Of a DNA stretch of 64,000 nt, positions 54,314 through 64,000 are shown one piece after another. Each line of letters starts with the position of its first letter. Positions within the stretch are counted from its first letter, which is position 1. The stretch lies in assembly GCA_026724425.1 (NCBI GenBank), contig JAIUCV010000019.1, positions 12,629,926 to 12,693,925 on the forward strand. The letters are read 5' to 3'. This DNA is from Erythrophleum ivorense (lineage: Eukaryota; Streptophyta; Magnoliopsida; Fabales; Fabaceae). The notes below the pieces were generated by a model, which saw only the letters and a list, made by a program, of their open reading frames with translations, ran no database searches and was not told the DNA's origin. Made by a program: the position numbers and the translations under genes.

Positions 54314-57031
54314 TGTAACAAAAAAAAAGAAGCTGACAAATTTTGAAGTCCTGAAATTTTCTAAGTCTGCTAGCTATAGCGAGAAAGGGTTTAGCTATAG
54401 TGAGAGTGACTTTTCGCTATAGGAAAAATGCTTCTAGCTATAGCGAGTGCGGGCATCCTATACAAAAACTAGAGAGTTCCTCGCAATAGCGCGTTATAGC
54501 GAAAACAGGGGTTTGGGACTGATACATACTCACCATAACGAGGGTTAATTTTCACTATAGTGAGGGTTAGTCGGGAAAAGCGTGAAAAAAGAGAATTTGA
54601 CTTTTTAAAGCGTCCAAATCCATTCCTTTTCTTTTAACCGACCTAAACTTTGTCCAAAGTTAAGAAAAGGGCTTGAGAGAGAGAGAGAGAGACCAAGAAA
54701 AGGAAGGAAGAACAAGCAAAAGGTAAGCAAGCTTGAGATTTCCATAGCTTTTCTTCTTAGAAATTTGTTCTTCTCTCTTTGCCCTCTCTTGCTATTGTTT
54801 TGGATTTTGAATTAGCTATGTTTTGGGCTTGATTTAAAAGAGGAAAAGTGGAAAATCACTCTTGAAGAAGGTTAGAACTTATATATCTTTACTTCTTCTT
54901 CTTTGCTTTCCTTGAGTATGTTGGTTCTACCAACTTGAGAGCTTGAGAGAGGAAGGAGAGTTCATGAAATTCTAGAGAAAGAATCCCTAGCTTTTTACAT
55001 ATTTAGTGGGGTTGCCTTAATGAAGAGCCCCCTACCTTTGTGAATAATTGTTGAGTTATAAGAAAGTAATTCCATGCTCTTTATTGTGTCTAGGCTTAAA
55101 AGAAGCAACTCCATCTAGTCGTGATTGTGAGACCAAGAAGGGAGAAAAAAAATTGAAAGCGAAGGCTTGTGTTAGCCTATAAGGTAGCTCTCCACTCTTT
55201 CTTATTGCATTCTTGGATGTGTAATAGTCATCGTATGCTTGTGTATATGCTTGTATTGTGAGACATGTCATTTGATGTTGCCTTGATGCATTGGTACCAA
55301 TATGTTTATGTTTTGGGTTGTGAAAATTGCTCGGGTGAAGTAGTGCCAAAAGTCCCTTGAGATGGGTGAGGTGGAGCCAAAAGTCCTTAAACCAAGGGTG
55401 AGGCCAATCCAAAAGTCCCAAAAATTGGGTGAGGCTAGACCAAAAGTTCTTAGAGCTTATTCTTGGCATTGATATGATATCATGGCATGAAAATCATGTG
55501 TTGTGTAATTGTGAATGGTTTACATGCTTTGACCTATTTATATATCTTGATTGCTTCCTTGAATGAGTGTATGAGCTATTGAGATTTCATGAATCTCACC
55601 CCCTCCCTCTTCCATCTCATATGATTAGGTGGAGCTCAAGAGCCTAAGAGTGGAGGCCATGAGGCATAGAAGGCCTTTGTATTGCTACTTTTGTACACTC
55701 ACACATAGTTTGATGTATAGGAAAGCTAAAGTGCTTATGTATACATATTTTTTTGAGATATAAATGCTTGAGCAAGTGTAGAACTATGTATGAATGATGT
55801 ATGAACCATGTATAGAGCCAAGTAATGAAATTATAAGATTTGACTCTTTTGTGGCTTATATGCAGTAATGTACTTTTGCCTGTAACATAGCGAGTTTGAA
55901 ATGTATGATGATTTGGACCACTTGGGCATTTCATATATACTATTTTTGTGCTTTAAAACTTGCCTAAGAAGTGCTAATGTATGTAGGGGACCATTTACCC
56001 CCATTTTAAACCTTTTATGGTGTCAAAATCGCTAAATTTGTGAGCTCTGTCAAGATATGACTAAATGAGCTCTTCTTGATATGAAATTTAGCATGCTTCT
56101 AGATTTTGTAGAGAGATTCTTGGGAAGTTAAAGTAGGTAATATTTGGAGGTCTAAAAAATATTTGGCAAATTGTTGAAGTTAGGAAATTTTGATGGTTTT
56201 GGTTATTGTACTGTGCAAATATGTCCAAAAATGAATCTGTGTCATTCATAGACCAAACGGTGTCCAATTGTCATGAAATTTTATGAGCATAAACTAGACA
56301 TCCACAGTGACCTATAACAACTAGAAGCACCTCAATTAGAGGTCTATAGAGGGAGAAATAACTTTTTGAAGTTCTATGTCAGCATCAGGGAAGCCATCTG
56401 GCCTTCGTTACTATTCCATCAATTTTCAAGGTCCAAGGGCTACAAACTGATTTGGACTTATTTTTTTCCTCTAATTAACATCTTTAGATTTTTAAATTTT
56501 TATAGTTTTCCTAGATTAGAATTTTTTAAAATTAGTTATAAATTTTTGAATTTTGTGACAGCAAGCTGCACCAATACCAGGGATAGCCAGACCTCTGTCT
56601 CTTTTTTAATGTCAAACATGGTCCAAACACTGAGATTGTGGTTGAAAATTATTTTTAGTGCAAAGTGAGCACTGAGAACTTTCTAGAAAGCTATGGTTTG
56701 TTTGATTCCCATTTTTCTAGAATTAGTTATGATTTTTCAAAATTGGAGCCAAAAATTTGACTTTTGGACCCATTTGAGAAATTGCATTTTCTTGGTTTTT
56801 GGCTTCATATCCGTGGTTCATGGATTATTTTATGCTATGTATGAGTTGTATAAATTGAATTTGAGTATAGAATGTGAATGATGGGTTCACAGGACCCACA
56901 GGGCAAAATATGAGCATTTAAACATTAACTTAAAGTATTAAAATACCACAGTTTTGGTCCTTTTCATTGGAAATCATATGGAATCAAGCCAAGAGGGAGA
57001 TTAATTGAGGTTAAGACATTATGGTGTTACA
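54314..57031 (+). repeat. Solo long LTR in copia RT, 2718 bp (palindrome subfamily)
   Basis: It starts TGTAACAAAAAAAAAG and ends ATTATGGTGTTACA. It is flanked by CATTT at 54309-54313 and 57032-57036. It contains GCTATAGCG-type motifs at 54370-54560 and four repeats with CAAAAGT at 55335-55455. Imperfect repeats of about 190 bp fill 56040-56800. The LTR at 42538-45255 is its sister in inverse orientation. No internal region is present. Confidence 0.92.
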
Positions 57032-57036
57032 CATTT

Positions 57037-58729
57037 AGCAAGGCAATATTAACATCTAGTTAATAAAGATGCCATTCCAAGTTAGTAGCTAAGGATAACA
57101 ATAGTTTGATGGCATTGAATTTGGCCACTGGAGTAAATGTCTCCTGATAGTTTATATCAAATATTTAAGCGAAGCCCTTTGCTACTGATCTAGCTTCGTG
57201 GTGATTTATACTTTTGTTAGGATTATATTTGGTGGTAAATACCCATTTGTAGCCAATAGGTCTTTTACTTTTAAGAAGATCCATCATTTCCCAAGTACCA
57301 TTTTTTAAAGGTAGTCATCTCCTCTTTTACTGCTTGGTTCCATTCTAGAGTACAAAAAGCCTCCTATATGCTTTGAGGAATTTTTTCAAGGGAAATACAA
57401 GTCATAAACACCTTATAACTATGTGAAAGATTGTGATAACTTACAAAATTGTAGATATGATGTTGAGTACAACTTTTGACACCTTTTCTCAAAGCAATAG
57501 GTAAATTCAAAGAATGATGAGAAGTTGACAAACTTGGTTTCATGGGAGTTTTTTGTTGTTCTTTAGAGATGTATAGAGCTCTTCCATCTCTTTCATCTTT
57601 ATCTTTTTTCTTTTTTCAGAATAAATCAGTAGCTCTTTTTTCTTTACTCTTTAGTTCAGCTTCAATAGTACTAGGATGAGCATACTCAATTATTTTGAGG
57701 GGGTTGACAAGTTGGTCAATTGAAATAGGGTAGTCAATATTTTTAAGTGCAGGCTAACCCTTGTGTTTATTAGTTTCACGTGTTTATTAGTTTCACTATT
57801 TTGAGTATTGTTTAGATACAAAAAGCCCCATTCACCTACTTAAATCTCCCTTAAATAGTAGGATTTAGGTTAAAAGGTTGTTGTTAAAGAAAGGTGATAT
57901 CTAAGGTAACATAAAATTCATAGGCAATGGGAAAGTAGCATTTATAGCTCTTTTTGCTTGAGGAATAACTGAGGAAGATACACTTAAGATCTTTAGGTTC
58001 AAGTTTACTACTAGTTGTGGTATGAACAAAGGTAGTGCAACTAAAGACCTTGACAGGTAAAAATGAGAAAAAGTGGTAATTAGGGTAATAAGACAAAAGC
58101 TACTAGCAAGGTGTTTGAAAGTTTAAAAGCTTTGAAGGCATCCTATTAATTAAATAGGTTGTAGTAAGAATGACTTCCCTTTAGAAGTATTTGGGTACTT
58201 TTGTAGAAATAAGAAGGACTCTAATGACTTCAAGAAGGTGATAGTTCTTTCTTTTGGCAACCCTATTTTGTAAGGGAGTATTCACACGCGTGGTTTGATA
58301 GATAATTTCATGGTTATCAATGAAGGTTCTTAAGCTAGAATTAATGTACTCTCCACCATTGTCTGATCTTAGCACTTTGATTTGGGTATTGAATTGTGTG
58401 TAGACTATAAGACTCAAGTTTTTGATAATTTATAGCACTTTTGACTTGTCTCTCATGGGGTATAGCTAATAACTCTAGTATGGTCATCAATAAGGATGAT
58501 GGACCACTTAGCACATGAAACACTAGGTGCATTTTAGAGACCCCAAATATTACTATGAACAAGAGTAAAAGGGTGAAAGGGTTGACATTGTCGTGAAGGG
58601 TATTGGTTTCTTGTATACTTGGATTTTTGACACACTTCATAATCCAAAGAGTTAACATTTTATTGCATAAATTTGGAAATAAAAATTTTAAATACCTAAA
58701 GTTGGGGTGACCTATTCTAAAATGCCATA
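57037..58729 (-). pseudogene. Copia integrase to RT N-terminus remnant
   Basis: Integrase core codons at 58181-58417 include IKVLRSDNGGEYINSSLRTF and NTPLQNRVAKRKN. At 57884-58096 is the integrase C-terminal segment PKDLKCIFLSYSSSKKSYKC. The RT N-terminus and linker run to 57037. Multiple stops are present. The left edge abuts the CATTT target duplication and the right edge the CCATA duplication. Confidence 0.85.
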
Positions 58730-61700
58730 TGTAACATCCAACTTTTCTGAAAACATGAGAAACGTAATGTTCGATTTCTCTATAAATTTATGAAACATAC
58801 TGGATATAAAAGGAAGTCCCCCAGATAGAATTATTTGAGATCCAATAAAATTAAAACAATATTTTAGACTTCAAATAATGAAGATTTAAGGTCAGAGGTA
58901 CCTTGAAAATAGAGCCAGAATAACCAGACAAAGATCAGCGAAAATGCAGTGGCCTTTTCGTAATTTCAGGCACATTTTAGAAAACACAAAGGAGGAATTT
59001 TTAAATGGGAAAAATGAGTTTCCTGGGGTTCTTAGAGGCCCTAAAAATAATAGGAACCCCTAGAATAGTTAAAACCCCTTTGATTGACGTTTTATAATAT
59101 CAATTGACCTGGACTTTAACTGATTTGTTTGAGAAGGTTTTAGATTCAATTTGAGTGATTCTAAAAGCATTTTATAAGTTAAAGGATCTAAGTTTTATGA
59201 TAGAAAAGACAATTTTCAAAAAGGAGTTGAAATGAGCCCAATTGGACAAAACAAAGAAGAGGAATTGAATTGTAAATTTTAAAAGTTGCTTAAATGGACC
59301 TTAGGCTTATAAATCATGTCCCCTTCTATTCTAGCTCTCTCCACTAACTTGCATCTGGTCTAAACATATTCTAAGAGAACTCCAAGAGGTTCACCAAGTG
59401 GGGGAGTCAAGGGAAGAAGAGGAAGCTTGAAAAGTGTAAGATTTCTATAGTTTTTCATGCTCTTTCCTTCACCAAACCTCTTCCCCTCTTTCTCCTCTCT
59501 TCCCTTAAAGTTTTGTTGATTAATATGGACATGTTTTGGGTCTGGTTCAGAGGAGGAAGATTAGAGTTTGAAGAAGAGGAGTTCACCACTTGGAAGAGCA
59601 CTTAAGAAAAGTTAGAAACTAAGGTAAATTGTTGTCTTCCATGCTTATAGGTTTTGGAGTGTGAGAAGTAAGTAGGTGGAAAGAAATTCAATTAAAATGC
59701 ATTAGAAAATAAGTTAGAAAAACTAGGGATTCATGGGTGCCTTGTAAAATTTGGTTTGATTTAAGAATTTCCTAGCCCAAATGAGAGTTTATTTGAGTTC
59801 CTAAGATTCTTAAGAAGCCTCTCAAGTGTCTCCTCCTTCAAGAAAAAAATTAAAAACTCCATGGGTGCAAATGAAGAGCATAGGTTTGGCCAAGGAAAGT
59901 TCATAGACCTGGGGAGTGTTTTAATTTATTTTAAGCTTAGTTTTGCATCATATATGATAGGAGGGTATGAGAGGAAGCTTTAAAATTTTTTTAGAAATTC
60001 TATAAAGTATGATGAAGGTATAGATTCCATATTATAGCATAATGAAGCAACGCATAGTTAGGCTCCTTGAAATGAATGTGTGATGGCTCCAAGAAGTCTA
60101 AATGAAGTCAAAAGTCATAAGTTGAGAGAATAGAACCAAGATCATGAATTCCTAAGGTTGCTTCATTAAGTGCCTTATGGAACCATAACTGAACATTATG
60201 AGTGCCAAGGTTATTCTAAAGTGTATGTGGCTTTAGTAAATGTTCCAAGAGTGTAATTAGATCCCATTTCATGTGTTTAGGCCAAAGGAATCAAACTCCA
60301 CCTCCTTGTAGGTGTTTGGCAGAGGGAGAGAAGAAATTACAAAGAGAAAAGTGTGTTCTTGTATACAAGGTAGCTCTCTCCCTTTTCTCTCATGCATACT
60401 TAGGTGTTTTCTTGTTTTTGAATGTGTGTATATGTTTAAGTCATAAAAATGTTTTTAGCAAATATGCATATGCTATAATACTATGATGTTTGATTTATGT
60501 GCTTGAATGATGTTTTATAAACATGTTTTGGCTTGTATGAGCTTAGTGAAGCTAAAAGTCCCTAAGAATGGGTGAGACAAAACTAAAAGTCTTTAAAAGA
60601 GTTAGGCTTAGTCAAAAGTCCTTTGAGAAAATGGGTGAGATAAGTCCAAAAACTCAAAGAGAATGGGTGAGGCTAAACCATTATCTTGGCAAGTCTATGT
60701 ATATTATATGTGATTTCTTGAATGAAGGAAATGTTCTATGTATGTTTATAAATTTCAAGATATCTATGCATGCATTTTTAGACTTAAAATTGCATTCTTT
60801 ATGTATGGTTGAAAGGGAGAAAGACTATTGGGATTCCTAGAATTTCACTTTACCCTTCCAATTGCCTAATATGTCTAGGTGGACTAAATGAGCAAGGAAA
60901 TGGGAGCCACCAAGTTGAAAGATGAGAGAATGATAAGGAAATATGTTATTTTGCTCTTTTGTAACTATTTTGTTTCACAATATGTAATTCAATTATGTAT
61001 ATAATGTATAACCATTTGAACATATGGATATGTGATGTATATATGAGAATTGGAAGCAAATAAATGAGATAGCATATTTTCGACATTGAATGACAAGATA
61101 GAGCTTGTATGTTTCATATGTATGTCATTAAGTGGGAGAGTGAATTTGTGAGATCTAGATTTATGGATCTTTGAGACATGTTTAATGGGTAATTTGATGC
61201 TTTCCCATGTGCTCGAGTGGCACTAGAAAAGATAGAAGCTAAATGACACCAATTGTGACCCTTTAAGAGGCCAAATTGTGACATTTTGCAACCCTATGTC
61301 ACAAATTGACCAAATGGATGAATTTCGTCATGAAATTTGACATGCATATAGATATTATTCAGAGATGTTTGGAAAGATAAATACAAGATTATTTGGAGCT
61401 CTATAGAATTAATTATGAATTTTTAAAGTTGCCAAAAAGCTATTGAATTGATATGGTTATTGTTCATATGGTTAGTTTTTTCTCCTATATTATTAGAGGG
61501 CCAAATGTTGTCCAATACTCATAAAATTTCACAAGAATAAACTAGACATGATAAGTTTTCTATGTCACCAAGATCACCTCATTTGGAGGTCTGAGCAGAG
61601 AGTTATGAATTTTTGAAACTTGGAGTCAATATTAGTAATGCAGTAGTACCTTTGGTATTGTTCTATCAATTTTCAATGGCTAAATGTTTCGGTTTTGGTC

Positions 61701-62288
61701 TAGACTTATTTTTAACCTGAATTTAACATCTTTATATTTCCAAAATGGTATGGTTTGATGGGTTTTGATTTTTTTAGAATTAGTTATGAATTTGTGAAGT
61801 TCATATCAATAACCTATGATAGAAAACCAGTGCAGTTGGACCTTTAGTGGTTTTATGATGTCAATCATGGCTCAACTAGATTTTCATGGCCTAGAATGAT
61901 TTTTATCCTATAGATGACATCTAGAGCTTTCCATAAAGCTATTATTTATTTTATTTGTATTTTTCTAAAATTAATTATGATTTTCCAAAATTGATGATAG
62001 AAACTTAAATTCTGGACCAGAGACAAAAACTCCTTTTTTTGGTGTGTGACTTCTTACTCAAAATTGATGAGATGATTTATGATGTTTATGACTTGTATAG
62101 ATGAATTATAAGTAGAGAATGATATGAATGGATTTATATGGCTCACGTGGCATAAAACAAAAATTTTAGGCCCTACGTAATGTAAAAATATGGCATTAAA
62201 TTTATTATTTTTCTTGCCACAATGTAGGAAGTCACATGCCTAAGACCTTTTAAGAGTAATGTGTAAGTCTATGAGTTATGGTATTACA
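58730..62288 (+). repeat. Solo long LTR in copia integrase region, 3559 bp
   Basis: It starts TGTAACATCCAAC and ends GAGTTATGGTATTACA. It is flanked by CCATA at 58725-58729 and 62289-62293. It has the block of about 31-bp repeats at 60545-60680. Its start matches the reverse of 36948, so it belongs to the same subfamily as the LTRs in 28793-38683. It lacks the CGCTATAGCG palindromes. No coding region was found. Confidence 0.9.
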
Positions 62289-62293
62289 CCATA

Positions 62294-62930
62294 ACCTTAT
62301 TTCATTATTTGTTCTAGCTAAGTATCCTTGCTTGATGTTATTGCCATTTATTTGAATGATGTAAAGCTTTGCACAGTCCTCAACATACCCAATTATTTTC
62401 TCAGATTCCAACCAAGTCTTGAAAAAGATAGGCATCATGCTGAAAATTAGTTACACAACCTTAATCCTTAGCGAATTTGCTGATGGAGATCATGTTGCAA
62501 GTTAACATTGGGATATAAAAAAGTTATTCAAAGATAATTCAATAGATAAACTAGTAGATCCAATGTCCTTAACTTTAGAAAAAGTACCATAAGCTATTTT
62601 AACCACTAAGTTGGTGGTGCACGGAATAAAATTCTAAATAAAAGATTTGTTACCAGTCATGTGGTTTGTTGCATTGGAGTCCACAATTAAATTTGGGCTT
62701 GGATGGACTTGGGTGAGCAATGCAGCCAAAGGATTACTTGCTTGAGCCACCTGGCCAAAGCTCACACAATTGTCATAAGTAGCATTAGAGTTTCCAATCA
62801 TGGTTCTCATGAACTCTACTTGCTCTTTGCTAAATAAAGGATTATCAAGTGGCCCTTCACAACTTACCATATTGCTTCTTGCTTTGTCTCTATACTTAGG
62901 TTTGAAGTTGGCAAGCCTAACATGTATTTT
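62294..62930 (-). pseudogene. Copia protease and gag remnant
   Basis: The frame 62634-62870 reads LIVDSNATNHMTGNKSF, where the catalytic D-S-G has become D-S-N. Upstream coding sequence toward gag follows to about 62930, where long-LTR sequence interrupts it. This places gag and the 5' LTR of the big copia element to the right of the window. Confidence 0.82.
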
Positions 62931-64000
62931 CTAGTATTAGTCCTTTATGTGACTAAGTTTTGTAATTTGGACATTTTGGTATCTTATATGGAGCCAAAAT
63001 TGACCATAATGAAATTTTATATTACTTTTTATCCAAAGGAGCTCTTTTTGATCTAAGATTTGGTATATAATTAGATCTTGTTGAGAGCTTTTTGGAAAGC
63101 TAAAGAACATAATTTTTGAAGGTCTAGAGAATATTTGATGAATTTTCAAAATTAAAAAATTTTCTGGTTTTGCTTTGATGTACTGTTCACTTGGTCCGAA
63201 AATAAAGTTTGTCACACAGGGCCTAAATGATGTCTAATTGTCACAAAATTTTATACGGAGAAACTAAATATTCCCAGTGACTCGTTCCAACTAGAAGCAC
63301 TTCATTTGGATGTCTAGAGCAGGAGATATGAATTTTTAAAGAATCTGTCCAGTATCAAGAACTCCACCCGACCTCAGTTACTGTTTGATGGGATTTTGAG
63401 GTCTAGCTTACCTGAACTGGTCTAGAGTTATTTTTTTCCTCTAGCTAACATCCACATCTTTCCATATTGGTATCATTTGCATGGATTAGATTGTTTTAAA
63501 ATTAATTGAACATTTTTGAAGTTTGCTACAGAATTTTATGACAGTACTAGTAGACAGCCAAACCTCTGGACTATTTTAAATGTCAAACATCCTTTGTGTT
63601 GGATGTTATGGTCTAAAAATATTTTTACATAAATTATACATGTGTATCTTTCCAGAATAACCAAGAATGCATGATTTAGATATTTTTAGAATTAGTTATG
63701 ATTTTCCAAAGTTGTGATAGAAAAAGGGCAAAATCTGGTCGAAAATATATGTGTGTATTTCATGCTTCTCATTGAGTTCCATGAGATGTAAACCACTTTT
63801 AATGATGCAAATGAGTTGTATTCATGTAACTAAATATGAGAATGTGATGTATGAGCTCATATGGTCCATGTAATACCGAATGAAATTTTTCTACAAGACA
63901 CAACGCTAAAAAATTATATATTAAAATAATGTCATTTTCTTGCCTTTTGTATGAATTGCTTGATGTGAGCCATAGATATAGTATAAAATGATTCAGGAAA
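62931..64000 (+). repeat. 5'-truncated long LTR, running out of the window
   Basis: Plus-orientation LTR sequence is recognised by phrases such as TTCACTTGGTCCG, AAATTTTATACGGAG, TCTAGAGCAGGAGATATGAA and GAATTAGTTATGATTTTCC. It contains about five of the imperfect repeats of roughly 190 bp. The TGTAAC start is missing, so it joined the copia gag by truncation, or its 5' part was deleted. Confidence 0.7.

Larger units (their letters stand above)
28596..62930 (-). mobile_element. Third Ty1/copia retrotransposon, split by at least five later insertions; 5' end beyond window
   Basis: Copia pieces in one orientation and in polyprotein order lie at 28596-28792 and 38684-38741 (3' LTR), 38742-39612 (RNase H and distal RT), 53989-54313 (RT active site), 57037-58729 (RT N-terminus, linker, integrase) and 62294-about 62930 (pre-integrase, protease, gag). 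Joining them across the inserts restores contiguous homology. For example, the FEIKDLGELK coding sequence is continuous across the CACTA insertion once one GTC copy is removed. The pieces sum to about 3.8 kb, so gag and the 5' LTR should lie to the right of the window. Catalytic residues are lost in RT (YVDH) and protease (DSN). Confidence 0.82.

Noticed and set aside
1..64000. tRNA, rRNA, CRISPR arrays, prophage or bacterial operons
   Set aside because: None was seen on either strand. The window is plant nuclear DNA, and simple repeats and LTR arrays account for the repeated structure.

Overview
This is plant nuclear DNA, almost certainly from a eudicot. It is AT-rich, has GT-AG introns, and is full of plant-type LTR retrotransposons (copia and gypsy), a CACTA (En/Spm-type) DNA transposon, an RTE-type LINE and a Tourist-like MITE. 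The species cannot be named from the sequence. No tRNA, rRNA, CRISPR array or bacterial-style operon was seen.

Region 1, about 930-24360: one host gene on the + strand. Joining 17 coding exons with canonical splice sites gives an uninterrupted 543-codon frame for a phosphoglucomutase/phosphomannomutase superfamily enzyme (alpha-D-phosphohexomutase). All four active-site loops are recognisable. The gene spans about 23 kb because introns 2 and 13 are loaded with transposons. Intron 2 holds a complete but decayed copia element (2609-7685) in antisense, with matched LTRs, PBS, PPT and a GAGGC target duplication. Inside its pol region is an unexpected 150-bp piece of the mitochondrial ribosomal protein gene rps14. 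Intron 13 (9.6 kb) holds a gypsy element carrying an inserted RTE LINE tail, abutting the 5' half of a second copia element.

Region 2, about 24360-28595: intergenic DNA with no supported gene. It has a lone CACTA-type terminus at 25273 and a diverged direct duplication (about 26785-28240).

Region 3, 28596 to the window end: one antisense copia retrotransposon, of which only about 3.8 kb is visible, split into pieces by later insertions and spread over more than 34 kb. The insertions are a block of long LTRs (28793-38683), a 14.4-kb CACTA transposon (39613-53985, TSD GTC), a solo LTR (54314-57031, TSD CATTT), a second solo LTR (58730-62288, TSD CCATA) and another LTR fragment from about 62930. 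The CACTA element contains a solo LTR (40483-46026, TSD AAAAA), which itself contains another solo LTR (42538-45255, TSD CTAGA). Four levels of nesting are therefore readable by eye from target-site duplications.

The long LTRs (2.7-3.6 kb) never come with an internal coding region here. They share a block of about 31-bp repeats and imperfect repeats of about 190 bp. One subfamily also has clusters of the palindrome CGCTATAGCG. Apart from the host gene, all coding remnants are transposon-derived, and nearly all are broken by stops or frameshifts or have lost catalytic residues.
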